A stretch of DNA of 38,737 nucleotides from Solirubrobacteraceae bacterium (GCA_023230855.1 JALNWQ010000024.1:1-38737); one strand, 5' to 3'. Positions 15,135-24,094 are shown, numbered from the stretch's first letter. The notes: generated by a model from the sequence alone, not told the origin. Made by a program: numbers and translations.

Positions 15135-15740
15135 TCAGCCGGCGGGGAGGAACGCGTCGATCGCGTCGTCGAGCATCCGCAGCGCGGTGGCGCGGTCGAT
15201 GAGGCCCGCGCGCTGGGAGGGCGCGAGGCCGTCGATGACGACGACGAGGAGCTGGGCCGTGCTCGCGGCGTCGACCGTCGGGGCGACCGACCCGTCGTCC
15301 TGGCCGCTCCGGATCCGCTCCGCGAGCCGGGCGATCCAGGCGGTCTGGCGGACGTGCACCGCGTCGCGGATCGCGTCCGAGAACGTCGCGTGCGTCCACA
15401 CCTGGTGCCACAGCTCGATGCCGTCGTCGGGCTCGTCCGACGCGGCGACGATCGCGTCCAGGTACGCGACCGCGCGGGCCCGGCCGTCCGCGTCGTGCGG
15501 GTCGTGCGCGAGGATCGTCTGGAGCGCGCGCTCGTCGGCCCGCTCGAACGCCTCGAGGACGAGCTCCTCGCGTGAGCGGAAGTGCGTCGAGACGAGCGGC
15601 TGCGACACCCCGGCCTCGTCGGCGACGTCGCGGATGCGGAACGCGTGCAGGCCGCGGGCGACGATCACCCGGGCCGCGGCGTCGAGGATCTCCCCGCGAC
15701 GCTCGGCGTAGGTCAGGCGGATCCTGCGCGCGTCGGGCAC
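15135..15740 (-). CDS. TetR-family regulator (BetI-like)
   Basis: The 201-residue protein begins at GTG 15740. The TetR HTH is at residues about 10-57: YAERRGEILDAAARVIVARGLHAFRIRDVADEAGVSQPLVSTHFRSREELVLEAF. The C-terminal part (IELWHQVWTHATFSDAIRDAVHVRQTAWIARLAERIRSGQ) resembles BetI-type ligand domains. It is divergent from the PolX gene with 65 bases between start codons, so it could regulate that promoter or the downstream ferritin-like/R2lox genes. Ligand unknown. Confidence 0.88.
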   Translation of the reverse strand: MPDARRIRLTYAERRGEILDAAARVIVARGLHAFRIRDVADEAGVSQPLVSTHFRSREELVLEAFERADERALQTILAHDPHDADGRARAVAYLDAIVAASDEPDDGIELWHQVWTHATFSDAIRDAVHVRQTAWIARLAERIRSGQDDGSVAPTVDAASTAQLLVVVIDGLAPSQRAGLIDRATALRMLDDAIDAFLPAG

Positions 15741-15792
15741 GTCGCGAGTATCCCAGCGGCGCAGGACCCCGTTTCGGCGCGTCGACCGCGAC

Positions 15793-15798
15793 TATCGT
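15793..15798 (+). promoter_or_regulatory. Candidate -10 box for the PolX gene
   Basis: TATCGT lies seven bases before ATG 15806, consistent with a leaderless transcript. Confidence 0.5.
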
Positions 15799-15805
15799 GG
15801 ACGGC

Positions 15806-17554
15806 ATGGCGTCGCGCCCCGATCCGACGAACGGCGAGATCGCGGAGGTCCTCGTCGAGCTCGGCGACCGCTACGAGCTGGACGGCGCGAACGTCCACCG
15901 GGTGCTCGCCTACCGGCGGGCGGCCGACACGATCCGCGACACCCCGCGGTCGGTGGCGGCGATGGTCCGGGCGGGGACCGTCACCGACCTGGACGGCGTC
16001 GGCACGACGCTCGAGGAGAAGCTCGTCGCGCTGCTCGACACCGGCGGGATTCCCGTCCTGGAGAAGCTCCGCGCGAAGATCCCCGAGGGGCTGCTGCGGA
16101 TCACGAAGCTGCCCGGCCTGGGACCGAAGAAGGCCCGCAGGCTCCACGCCGAGCTGGGGATCGACGGCCCGGACGCGCTGCGTCGCGCGATCGAGGAGCG
16201 GCGCGTGCGCGCGCTGTCGGGGTTCGGGGCGCGGACCGAGGAGCGGCTGCTCGAGGCGCTCGACCGCGCCGACGCCGCGGCGGCCGACGGGCACGACGGC
16301 GCGGAGCGGGTGCTGCTGCCGCGGGCGCGCGAGATCGGGGACGCGCTCGTCGCGGAGCTGCGCGACGCGACCGGGATCGACCCCGACCGGATCGCGCTCG
16401 CCGGGTCGGCGCGGCGCTGGGCCGAGACGGTCCACGACCTCGACGTCGTCGCCGGCGCCGACGACCCGGCGGCCGTCGTCGCGGCGTTCGCGGCGTCGGA
16501 CCTCATCGCCCGCGTCGACCGGTCCGGGGAGCACGGCGCGAGCGGCGTCACGCACTCCGGCCTGGGCGTCGACCTGCGGGTCGTCCCGCCCGACCGGTTC
16601 GGCAACCTGCTGCAGCACTTCACCGGGTCGCGCGCGCACAACGTCGCGATCCGCGAGGCGGCGGTCAAGCGCGGCCTGCGCGTCTCCGAGCACGGGATCC
16701 TCGACGAGGCGACCGGGGTGACGCACCGGTTCGCCGACGAGGCGGACGTGTACGCCCACCTGGGCCTGACGTGGGTCGATCCGGAGCTGCGCGAGCACCG
16801 CGGCGAGCTGGAGCTCGAGGAGGCGCCGCGGCTGATCGAGCCGGGCGACCTTCGCGGCGACCTTCACATGCACACCGTCGCCAGCGACGGGCGCGCGACG
16901 GTCGAGCAGATGGCGACCGCGGCGCGCGACCGGGGCCTGGAGTACGTGGCGATCACCGACCACTCCGCGTCGCACGGGTTCGGCGACGCGGTGAGCGCCG
17001 AGCAGCTGCGGACGCTCATCGCCGAGGTCCGCGACGTCGACGCCCGGCTGGACGGCATCACCGTGCTGGCCGGGAGCGAGGTGAACATCGGGACCGACGG
17101 GGGCCTGGACTACGACGACGACCTGCTGGCCGAGCTGGACTGGGTCGTCGCGTCGGTCCACACCGCGTTCGACCGCGATCCGACCGCCCGGATCGTCGCG
17201 GCGTGCGAGCACCCGTCGGTCGACGTCGTCGGCCATCCGACGGGGCGGCTGATCGGGTCGCGCGCGCCGTACGCGGTGGACGTCGAGGCGGTGATCGCCG
17301 CCGCGGCCCGCACCGGCACGTTCCTCGAGATCAACGGGTCGCCGCGCCGCCGCGACCTGCACGAGGTCCACGCCCGCGCGGCCCGCGACGCCGGCGTCCT
17401 GCTCTGCATCGACTCCGACGCCCACCGGCCCGACACGCTGGCCAACACGCGGTGGGGGATCGCCACCGCGCGTCGCGCCTGGCTCGGCCCCGACGACGTC
17501 GCCAACGCCCGGCCGTGGGACGAGCTGCGCCGCTTGCGCAAGGGTGGGCGCTGA
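15806..17554 (+). CDS. polX: PolX-type DNA polymerase with C-terminal PHP nuclease domain
   Basis: The 582-residue protein has helix-hairpin-helix repeats (residues about 1-150, including LPGLGPKKARRL), an X-family nucleotidyltransferase domain with GSARRWAETVHDLD giving the first two catalytic Asp and VDLRVV the third, and a C-terminal PHP phosphoesterase domain from about 350: GDLHMHTVASDG, AITDHS, GSEVNI, SVHTA, GHPTGRLIGSR, DSDAHRPD. PHP metal ligands appear intact. Bacterial PolX fills gaps in base excision repair and the PHP domain trims 3' ends. Length matches the family (about 570-580). The ATG is set by the -10 box seven bases upstream. Confidence 0.94.
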   Translation: MASRPDPTNGEIAEVLVELGDRYELDGANVHRVLAYRRAADTIRDTPRSVAAMVRAGTVTDLDGVGTTLEEKLVALLDTGGIPVLEKLRAKIPEGLLRITKLPGLGPKKARRLHAELGIDGPDALRRAIEERRVRALSGFGARTEERLLEALDRADAAAADGHDGAERVLLPRAREIGDALVAELRDATGIDPDRIALAGSARRWAETVHDLDVVAGADDPAAVVAAFAASDLIARVDRSGEHGASGVTHSGLGVDLRVVPPDRFGNLLQHFTGSRAHNVAIREAAVKRGLRVSEHGILDEATGVTHRFADEADVYAHLGLTWVDPELREHRGELELEEAPRLIEPGDLRGDLHMHTVASDGRATVEQMATAARDRGLEYVAITDHSASHGFGDAVSAEQLRTLIAEVRDVDARLDGITVLAGSEVNIGTDGGLDYDDDLLAELDWVVASVHTAFDRDPTARIVAACEHPSVDVVGHPTGRLIGSRAPYAVDVEAVIAAAARTGTFLEINGSPRRRDLHEVHARAARDAGVLLCIDSDAHRPDTLANTRWGIATARRAWLGPDDVANARPWDELRRLRKGGR

Positions 17555-17596
17555 GCGCCGACGGGGCCGACGCGCCGCGCGCGACGGGGTCGTGGG

Positions 17597-18652
17597 CTAC
17601 GCGGCGCCGTCGGCCTGCGCGCGCAGCAGCGGACGGACCTCGGCCCAGGTGACGAGGCGCTGGCGCTCGCGGCACCAGAGCTTCAGTCGCGTGGCGCGCA
17701 CGCCCTGCCACACCGTCAGCACCGGCACGTCGTGGAAGACGTCGACCTCGTCGTGGGCCTGCTGCAGACGGTAGTTGGGGATCCGGGCGTTGAGGTGGTG
17801 GACGTGGTGCAGGCCGATGTTGCCGCTGAAGTACTGCAGGAGCTTGGGGAGCTTGAGGTACGAGCTGCCCTGCAGCGCGGCGTCCGCGTACGACCAACGG
17901 TCGCCGGACTCCCAGTACACGTCCTCGAACTGGTGCTGGACGTAGAAGAGGAACACGCCGGCGCCCCCGGCGAGGAACACCATCGGCAGCTGCACGAGCA
18001 GGAACGACACCGGGCCCATCAGCACGCACAACCCGGCGATGAGCAGCGCGAGGGTGACGTTCGTCGCGTGGACGCTGCGCTTGATGCGGGCCGGCTTGTC
18101 GCGGCCGACGAACCGGGGCTGGATCACGAGGGCGACGACCGGCCCGAGCGTGAACATCACCAGCGGGTTGCGGAAGAGCCGGTAGACCGCCCGCCTGCCG
18201 CGCCCGGCCGCCAGGTACTCGTCGACGGTCATCGTCTCGACGTCGCCACCGCCCCGGCGGTCCAGGTCGCCCGCGGTGGCGTGGTGGTAGGCGTGGTCGC
18301 TGCGCCACGAGGTGTAGGGCGTGTAGACGATGAGCCCCGCGACGACCCCGAGCAGGTGGTTGGCCCACCGCCACGGCAGGAACGATCCGTGGGTCGTGTC
18401 GTGGAAGACGATGTAGGTCCGCAGCAGGAAGCCCGACGCGGGGATCGCCAGCGCGAGCGTCAGGAGGTACGACACCTCGAGGCTGAGGTACATCGCGACG
18501 AACAGCGCGACGTACGGCACGATCGACGTCAGGACGTCGAGGGCGGCGTGGGGGACGCTGGCGCGGGAGTACGGCGCGAGGACCGACCGCCACTCCGCGT
18601 TCGTGCGGGGCGGAGCGCCGGCGTCGGGCGCCGGGGGCGTGCTGGTGCGCAT
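17597..18652 (-). CDS. Membrane fatty acid desaturase
   Basis: The 351-residue membrane protein has the three histidine boxes of acyl-lipid desaturases: His84-DTT-His88, His120-AY-His123-His124 and HHVHHL near residue 290. Hydrophobic segments lie at about 38-80, 98-110 and 190-245. The start is ATG 18652; the frame stays open upstream, but that part overlaps other coding and is not family-like. It would introduce a double bond into membrane-lipid acyl chains using a di-iron centre. Its stop is 42 bases from the PolX stop (convergent). Confidence 0.93.
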   Translation of the reverse strand: MRTSTPPAPDAGAPPRTNAEWRSVLAPYSRASVPHAALDVLTSIVPYVALFVAMYLSLEVSYLLTLALAIPASGFLLRTYIVFHDTTHGSFLPWRWANHLLGVVAGLIVYTPYTSWRSDHAYHHATAGDLDRRGGGDVETMTVDEYLAAGRGRRAVYRLFRNPLVMFTLGPVVALVIQPRFVGRDKPARIKRSVHATNVTLALLIAGLCVLMGPVSFLLVQLPMVFLAGGAGVFLFYVQHQFEDVYWESGDRWSYADAALQGSSYLKLPKLLQYFSGNIGLHHVHHLNARIPNYRLQQAHDEVDVFHDVPVLTVWQGVRATRLKLWCRERQRLVTWAEVRPLLRAQADGAA

Positions 18653-18737
18653 GGCTGGCTCGGGTGGGGTCGGGAGTTCCGGCGGGTGGGCGTGTCGCGA
18701 GGAGGGACCCGCTGGTCGCCCGGGCGGACCCGGGCGT

Positions 18738-18759
18738 GGAGTCCGGCCGTGCGGACTCC
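18738..18759 (-). terminator. Hairpin terminator after the FAD oxidoreductase
   Basis: GGAGTCCG (18738-18745), a six-base loop and CGGACTCC (18752-18759) form a perfect 8-bp hairpin 45 bases past the stop of the upstream minus-strand gene. No T-run. Confidence 0.55.
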
Positions 18760-18803
18760 TCCCGTCGGGAAGGGTGACAGGAACGGCGGCGCGAGGCCAG
18801 CGG

Positions 18804-20333
18804 TCAGCTGTCGAGCCCCAGTCCCATCCGGTCGAGGAGCCGCAGGAACGGTCCGCGCCGCCCACGGCGGTCGGCGGCGAGCATCCGCCGTTGGACGACC
18901 CGGATCGCGGCGGTGCGCACCGGCTCGGGCGGGAACGGCAGCGGGCGGGTCCCGACGAACCGCGACCGGGTGGCGATCGCGTCGTGGCCGTCGACGAGGT
19001 CGAGCGCGACCCGCGCGCCGAACCGGGTGGCCGCGACCCCCAGGCCGGTGTAGCCGACCGCGTGCGCGACGCGGCCGTCGTGGGTCGTCCCGAAGAACGC
19101 GGCGAACCGACCGGACGTGTCGATCGCGCCGCCCCAGCGGTGGGTGAACCGCACGTCGTCGAGCTGCGGGAACGCGACCGCGAAGTGCTGCGCCAGCCGG
19201 GCGTACGTCGGGTCGTGGTCCTGGTGGCGGTCGTCGGTCGATCCTCCGCGCCGCCACACCGCGTCGTAGCCACCCCACAGGATCCGGTCGTCGGCCGTCA
19301 GGCGGAAGTAGTGGAAGAGGTTGGCGACGTCGGACATCCCCTGGCGGTTGCGCCACCCGATCCGGTCGCGCTGCTCCGGCGTCAGCGGCTCGGTGACGAG
19401 CGCGTGGTCCCACACCGGCGCGATCCGCCGGCGGACCGTCGGCGCCAGGTCGGGGGAGCCCGCCCCGCCGAGGTGCGCCCCGGCGGCGAGCACGACCCGT
19501 CGGGCGGTGACCGTCGGGCCGTTCAACGCCGGGACGCCCACCGTCGATCCACCCACCGGCGGCGTGCCCGGCGCGGTCCGTCCCGCGGGCGACCGGTCGC
19601 CCGCCACCGTCGCCCGCACCCCGCGGCCGGTGGCGCGCAGGGCGGTGACGGTCGTGCGCTCGTGGATCCGCACCCCGGCGTCGAGCGCCGCGGCGCGCAG
19701 CCCGACCGCCAGGCGGCCGGGGTGGACGAGCGCGGCCCCGGTCCGGTCCCACAGGCCGCCGTGGACCACCGGCGAGGCGATCTCGGCCCGTGCGGCCTCC
19801 GCGTCCAGCGTCAGGACGTCGTGGCCCAGGTCGCGCAGCAGCGCCGCGCCCTCCTCGATCCAGTCGGTGTCGCGGGGGTCGAGGGCGATGCCGATCTGGC
19901 CGGTCTCCTCGACCTCGGCGTCGATCCCCATCCGGCGTAGGTCGTCGAGCAGCCCGGCGTGGTTGCCGAGCCCCAGGCGCTCGAGCTCGGGCAGCTCCTC
20001 GGGGTAGCGGGCGTGGCCGTGCTCGACCCCGTGGGTGAGCGACGCGACGCAGAACCCGCCGTTGCGGCCGCTGGCGGCGTGCCCGCAGCGGCCGGCCTCG
20101 AGCAGCAGCACGTCGCGGTCGGGGTCGTCGGCCTTGGCGTGCAGCGCCGCCCACAGGCCGGTGTATCCGCCGCCGACGACGAGCAGGTCGGTGGTGGCGT
20201 CGGCGTCGAGCGGGTCCAGGCGCGGCGCGACGGGCACGCCGGACGCGGGGTCGAGCCAGAACGACCCGAGGTGGGAGTCCGCGTACCGCTCGCGGTCCCG
20301 GGCGGTGGGGGCGGACCGGGGCCAGGGGATCAC
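18804..20333 (-). CDS. FAD-dependent oxidoreductase of the DAO family (gamma-glutamylputrescine oxidase-like)
   Basis: The 509-residue protein has the FAD-binding Rossmann motif LLVVGGGYTGLWAALHA followed by LLLEAGRCGHAASGRNGGF, the hallmark of DAO-fold amine oxidases such as PuuB. Later come RRVVLAAGAH and a C-terminal GYTGLGVAATRFGARVALDLV, the second FAD contact. An insertion of low-complexity Gly/Pro/Thr residues sits near 250-275. It probably oxidises a secondary or primary amine to an aldehyde, releasing H2O2. The start GTG 20333 is supported by TAGGCT six bases upstream. It is transcribed alone. Confidence 0.85.
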   Translation of the reverse strand: MIPWPRSAPTARDRERYADSHLGSFWLDPASGVPVAPRLDPLDADATTDLLVVGGGYTGLWAALHAKADDPDRDVLLLEAGRCGHAASGRNGGFCVASLTHGVEHGHARYPEELPELERLGLGNHAGLLDDLRRMGIDAEVEETGQIGIALDPRDTDWIEEGAALLRDLGHDVLTLDAEAARAEIASPVVHGGLWDRTGAALVHPGRLAVGLRAAALDAGVRIHERTTVTALRATGRGVRATVAGDRSPAGRTAPGTPPVGGSTVGVPALNGPTVTARRVVLAAGAHLGGAGSPDLAPTVRRRIAPVWDHALVTEPLTPEQRDRIGWRNRQGMSDVANLFHYFRLTADDRILWGGYDAVWRRGGSTDDRHQDHDPTYARLAQHFAVAFPQLDDVRFTHRWGGAIDTSGRFAAFFGTTHDGRVAHAVGYTGLGVAATRFGARVALDLVDGHDAIATRSRFVGTRPLPFPPEPVRTAAIRVVQRRMLAADRRGRRGPFLRLLDRMGLGLDS

Positions 20334-20339
20334 ACGTCG

Positions 20340-20345
20340 AGCCTA
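20340..20345 (-). promoter_or_regulatory. Candidate -10 box for the FAD oxidoreductase
   Basis: On the minus strand TAGGCT lies six bases before GTG 20333, a leaderless arrangement. Confidence 0.45.
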
Positions 20346-20399
20346 GATCGCGCCGGGCGCCGCGGGGTCGACGGGACGTGTCGGCGACCCGACGGTCGC

Positions 20400-21059
20400 T
20401 CAGCGGCGGCCCGGCTGCGCCAGCGCGGCGGTCGTCTCGGGGGAGAAGCCGCGGCGCAGGCCTTCGCGGGCGCGTAGCCAACGGCGTCGGGAGGTCTCGG
20501 CGTCGACCCCGGCGCTGATGTCGATCAGCGCCAGGCCGCGCATCGTCGACGTCGCCAGGGCGACGTCGTGGACGAGGGCCGGGGGCATCGGGTCGATCCC
20601 GAGGATCCGGCCGATCGCGGCGGTCACGGCGCGGTTGACGGCGCCCTCCGCGGCCACCATGTGCTCGCGCAGCTCGGCGTCGGTGCGGGCCGCGGTCCAC
20701 AGCTCGAGCGCGGCGACGAAGAGCGGGCCCGCGTGGGTCTCCCAGAGGGCGTCGAGGAGCGCGTCGACACGGTCGGGACCGGCCTTCAGGCCGCGCAGCT
20801 CGTCGGCCGCCTCCGCGGTCCGGCGCACCGCCAGCCGCTCCAGCGCGGCCACCACGAGGGCCGCCTTCGTCGGGTAGTGGTGGACCTGCGCCCCGCGCGA
20901 CACGCCGGCCCGCTCGACGATCCTCGTCGTCGTGGCGCCGGCGTAGCCGTGCTCCACGAGGCAGGCGATGGTGGCGTCCAGCAGCGCCGTCCGGGTGGCG
21001 GCGCGGCGCTCCTCCTGCGTGCGACGGCGGGGCGCGCGCGTGCCGCCCTCGACGGTCAC
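20400..21059 (-). CDS. TetR-family regulator coupled to the esterase gene
   Basis: The 219-residue protein starts at GTG 21059, inside the GTGA that ends the esterase gene; the frame is open further up but only covers the esterase end. The HTH spans about residues 15-65: RRAATRTALLDATIACLVEHGYAGATTTRIVERAGVSRGAQVHHYPTKAALVVAALE. The C-terminal domain (PLFVAALELWTAARTDAELREHM) is of the common TetR_C type. Translational coupling suggests it responds to the esterase's substrate or product and controls their shared promoter. Confidence 0.87.
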   Translation of the reverse strand: MTVEGGTRAPRRRTQEERRAATRTALLDATIACLVEHGYAGATTTRIVERAGVSRGAQVHHYPTKAALVVAALERLAVRRTAEAADELRGLKAGPDRVDALLDALWETHAGPLFVAALELWTAARTDAELREHMVAAEGAVNRAVTAAIGRILGIDPMPPALVHDVALATSTMRGLALIDISAGVDAETSRRRWLRAREGLRRGFSPETTAALAQPGRR

Positions 21060-22186
21060 GGCGCCTCGGCGCACGGCATGCCCGTGGTGCCGCGGGTGTA
21101 GCGCGAGAAGAAGCGCCACGTGGCCTCGGCGGCGTTGGGGCCGCGTGGATCGGTGAAGCCCTTGTAGCGCGGATCGTCCGTTCCTCCGGACCAGAAGTGG
21201 TTCATGCCGTGCACGATCCAGTGCTCGCCCACGACGCAGCCGTCGGGGTCGCGGTAGGTGCGCACGGTCGAGTCGTACCCGCCGGGCTTGGCGTCCCGCC
21301 GCGTCTCGGCCGGCTTCAGCGAGAGCGGCGCGTCCTGGCGGAGGGGGTCGAGGACGAGGTTGTTCGTGCGCAGGCCCTGCTCGAACGCCTTCTGCTGACA
21401 GGCGAGCGGGATCCCGCCGTCGACGTCGCCGCCGATGACGATCCGCGGGACCACTCGCGCATGGTGGCCCATCGCCTGGCGGGCCTGCCTGGCGCTCGTG
21501 GCGGCGGAGAGGGTGAGCGGGTGGTCGAAGCCCAGGCAGAGCGCGTCGCCGTAGGCGCCGGCCGACATCACCCCGACGGCCGCGTACAGGTCGGGGTACG
21601 CGGCGGACATGATCGACGTCATGAACCCACCGGCCGACATCCCGACCATGTAGGTCCGCTCGGGATCGATGCTCCAGCGGTCCATGGCGGCGCGCGTCAT
21701 CGCGGCGATCGCGGCGGCGTCACCGGTGCCGCGCCGGCGGCCGTCGGGCATGAACCACCGCCAGCACCGCCGCAGCGGACCGGGCTGGCTCACGGCGCCG
21801 GCGTCGACGTCGGGGTGGAGCACCACGAAGCCCTCGCGCTCGGCGACGGCGTTGTAGAGGCTGGCGTGCATCTGCTGCTCGGCCGTCGTCTGGCAGCCGT
21901 GCGTCAGCACCACGAGTGGCGTCGGCCGCGTGGCGTCGTAGGTCGTCGGCACGTAGACGATCGACGGGTAGGTCTTGTCGCCCGCGACGTGCGTGAGCCG
22001 GCGCACCGTGCCGGGATAGGTCGGCGCGGCGGCCTGCGCGTCGGCGGCGCGGACCGCGGCCACCAGCAGGCCGGCGGCGACGGCGATCGCGATCGCCAGG
22101 CCGACGCGGCGTGCCCTTCGCGTCAGGCCCGGTGGCGCCGTCGCCGCGCCGCCGGGCCCGCGCACGGTCCCCATCCCACTCCCCAT
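21056..22186 (-). CDS. Secreted PHB-depolymerase/feruloyl-esterase family hydrolase (LpqC-like)
   Basis: The 376-residue protein has an N-terminal signal/anchor helix (residues about 28-48, followed by ADAQAAA). An alpha/beta hydrolase then shows LVVLTHGCQ for the oxyanion loop, nucleophile Ser184 in GMSAGGFM, an acid in GGDVDGGIP and catalytic His in VHGMNHFWSGG near the C-terminus. This is the depolymerase/esterase PHB family, which cleaves polyhydroxyalkanoate or aryl esters outside the membrane. Start ATG 22186 follows TAGTGT by six bases. A TetR gene is coupled downstream. Whether the substrate is PHA or a plant ester cannot be told. Confidence 0.88.
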   Translation of the reverse strand: MGSGMGTVRGPGGAATAPPGLTRRARRVGLAIAIAVAAGLLVAAVRAADAQAAAPTYPGTVRRLTHVAGDKTYPSIVYVPTTYDATRPTPLVVLTHGCQTTAEQQMHASLYNAVAEREGFVVLHPDVDAGAVSQPGPLRRCWRWFMPDGRRRGTGDAAAIAAMTRAAMDRWSIDPERTYMVGMSAGGFMTSIMSAAYPDLYAAVGVMSAGAYGDALCLGFDHPLTLSAATSARQARQAMGHHARVVPRIVIGGDVDGGIPLACQQKAFEQGLRTNNLVLDPLRQDAPLSLKPAETRRDAKPGGYDSTVRTYRDPDGCVVGEHWIVHGMNHFWSGGTDDPRYKGFTDPRGPNAAEATWRFFSRYTRGTTGMPCAEAP

Positions 22187-22192
22187 GGGCGC

Positions 22193-22198
22193 ACACTA
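22193..22198 (-). promoter_or_regulatory. Candidate -10 box for the esterase/TetR pair
   Basis: TAGTGT on the minus strand is six bases before ATG 22186. No recognisable -35 lies upstream. Confidence 0.45.
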
Positions 22199-22230
22199 AC
22201 AGTCGAGCCTGCACGTAAGTGAGATCCATC

Positions 22231-22298
22231 GGGCGGGCGAGGCGAGCCCGCCGGCCGGTGGCCCCCGGCGCGAGGGCGCCGAGGGGCCGGGCCCGCCC
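22231..22298 (-). terminator. Nested hairpin terminator of the acyl-CoA dehydrogenase operon
   Basis: The inner stem GGCCCCCGGCGC (22260-22271) pairs with GCGCCGAGGGGCC (22276-22288) with one bulge. The outer arms GGGCGGGC (22231-22238) and GCCCGCCC (22291-22298) are also complementary. It begins 36 bases past the TetR stop on the minus strand. Confidence 0.5.
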
Positions 22299-22333
22299 GA
22301 CCGCGGCGCGCCGGGCCCGTGTCCGGCCGCCGG

Positions 22334-22936
22334 TCAGGCCCCGATCGCCCCGCGCACGATCCGACCGATCGCGTCGACGACGTCGTCCGGGTCGGTCCCG
22401 CCGGCCTCGACCGGCGACAGCGGGCCGACGAGCGCCTCGCCGACCGCGCCGACGACCGCGGCGGCGGTCAGCTCGACGTCCTGCTCCGGCAGCTCGCCGG
22501 CGTGGACCCCTTGGCGCAGCAGGTCGACGTACAGGTCGCGGTAGGCCCGGCGGAACGCCAGCCGCTCCGCCTCGACGAGCGGGTCGACCGGCTCGGCGAG
22601 GAGCGCCCACGCCAGGCGACGACTGCGCAGCGCGCGGCGGGCGAACGTCGTGATCACCGCGACGGTGCGGTCCCCGGCGGAGCGGTCCGCGGTGGCCTCG
22701 GCGGCGGCGACCATCGCCCGCAGCTCGCCGTCGCACACGGTGCGGAAGAGCTCGGCGAACAGGTGCGCCTTGGACGGGAAGTGCCGGTACAGCGCGCCGG
22801 CGGCCAGGCCGGTCCGCTCGGCCACGGCGGTGACGGTCGCGGCGGCGTACCCGCCCTCGGCGACCAGGTCGTGGGCGGCGGTGAGCAACCGGTCGCGGGT
22901 CGTGGGGGCGGCGGGGGCGTCGGTGTCCACGGTCAT
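22334..22936 (-). CDS. TetR-family regulator of the acyl-CoA dehydrogenase operon
   Basis: The 200-residue protein has its HTH at about 13-60: TRDRLLTAAHDLVAEGGYAAATVTAVAERTGLAAGALYRHFPSKAHLFAELF. The C-terminal domain (SRRLAWALLAEPVDPLVEAERLAFRRAYRDLY) is like that of TetR proteins controlling fatty-acid and acyl-CoA genes. It is the last gene of a three-gene minus-strand operon, overlapping the crotonase stop by four bases. The two palindromes at the operon promoter (25893-25932) are the natural binding sites for it (inference), giving autoregulation. Confidence 0.88.
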   Translation of the reverse strand: MTVDTDAPAAPTTRDRLLTAAHDLVAEGGYAAATVTAVAERTGLAAGALYRHFPSKAHLFAELFRTVCDGELRAMVAAAEATADRSAGDRTVAVITTFARRALRSRRLAWALLAEPVDPLVEAERLAFRRAYRDLYVDLLRQGVHAGELPEQDVELTAAAVVGAVGEALVGPLSPVEAGGTDPDDVVDAIGRIVRGAIGA

Positions 22937-24009
22937 CCCTTGAAGGTCGAGGATCCCGCGTCCCCGAACGGCTCGTCACGCTCGCGCACCGCCCGGCGGA
23001 ACCCCGCCTCGGCCGCGCGCCGTTGGAACGCGTGACCTTCGGGGGTGTGGCGGGTGATCCCGTCGAGGACGGTGCCGAGCACCTGGGTGGAGTGCATCCC
23101 CTGGTTGGTGAGCTCCTGGTTGACGAGCAGCTTGTGGAGCATCAGCTGGTTGACCGGCACCCGGGCGATCCGCTCCAGCAGGATCTCGGTCCGCGCGTCC
23201 AGGTCGGCGGCGTCCGGTGCCTCGACCGCCAGGCCCCACTCCAGCGCCTCCGCGCCCGACAGGGAGTCCCCGGTGAACAGCAGCCGCTTGGCCCGTTGCG
23301 CGCCCAGGCGCTGCGTCCACAGGGCGGTCGTCGGCGATCCCCACACGCGGGCGGGCGGGTAGCCGATCTTCGCGTCGGCGGCGATGACGAGCAGGTCGGA
23401 GCAGAGCGCCATGTCGGTGCCCCCGGCGACGCAGAACCCGTGGACCTTGCAGACCACCGGCTTGTTCGCGTGGAACAGCGACATGAACCCGCGGACGTTG
23501 CGGCTCATCATCGCGTAGTCGACCATCGGGTCCCACGTCCCGTCCGGGTCGTGGTTCAGCGCGGTCGTCCACGGATGCGTCGGCGCGCCCGCGGGCGGCG
23601 GACGGTGCGGCGGCGGGCCGGGCCAGGCTCGTGGGTCGTCCGGGGGCGCGAGGTCGATGGTCGCGTCGGGTCCGTCGGTGTCGTCGTCCGTCGCGGCGGC
23701 CGCGCGGGTCGGGCGGTCGGGGGATGGCTCCGGACCGGCGTCCCCGTGGTCCGTCGCCGCGGGCCCGGTCGCGTCGGTCACCCCGAGACCCTCGGCGCTG
23801 TCGACCAGGTCGTAGCCGCCGCAGAACCCCTTGCCGTTGCCCGACAGGACGATGACGTGGACGTCGGGGTCGAGGTCGGCGCGCTCGACGCACGCGGCCA
23901 GCTCGACCGGCAGCGCCGGGACGATCCCGTTGCCGCGCTCGGGACGGTCCAGGGTGATCCGGGCGATCCGGTCGGTGACCTCGTAGGTCATGGTGGTCAG
24001 CTGACTCAT
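22933..24009 (-). CDS. Crotonase-family enoyl-CoA hydratase with a low-complexity insert
   Basis: The 358-residue protein is longer than a usual crotonase (about 260-300). Residues 1-76 give the first half (IARITLDRPERGNGI, VIVLSGNGKGFCGGYDL). Residues about 78-150 are a Pro/Asp/Ala/Thr-rich insert (PSPDRPTRAAAATDDDTDGPD, PPPHRPPPAGAP). The fold then resumes with DPMVDYAMMSRNVRGFMSLFHANKPVVCKVHGFCVAGGTDMALCSDLLV, including the oxyanion-hole glycines. Some actinobacterial crotonases have an extra loop here, but this one is unusually long and disordered. It lies between the dehydrogenase and TetR genes and should act on the same acyl-CoA route. Confidence 0.85.
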   Translation of the reverse strand: MSQLTTMTYEVTDRIARITLDRPERGNGIVPALPVELAACVERADLDPDVHVIVLSGNGKGFCGGYDLVDSAEGLGVTDATGPAATDHGDAGPEPSPDRPTRAAAATDDDTDGPDATIDLAPPDDPRAWPGPPPHRPPPAGAPTHPWTTALNHDPDGTWDPMVDYAMMSRNVRGFMSLFHANKPVVCKVHGFCVAGGTDMALCSDLLVIAADAKIGYPPARVWGSPTTALWTQRLGAQRAKRLLFTGDSLSGAEALEWGLAVEAPDAADLDARTEILLERIARVPVNQLMLHKLLVNQELTNQGMHSTQVLGTVLDGITRHTPEGHAFQRRAAEAGFRRAVRERDEPFGDAGSSTFKG

Positions 24010-24094
24010 CGGATGGTCTCCGCGCTCGGGACCGGGCGATCGGTGTGTCCAGGGTGCGGTCGGTGGTTCGGCCCCCCGGCGGCGACGTGGCGCC

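Noticed and set aside
17547..17559. GGCGC-TGA-GCGCC hairpin over the PolX stop codon
   Set aside because: Only 5 bp with a three-base loop; expected by chance in DNA this GC-rich.
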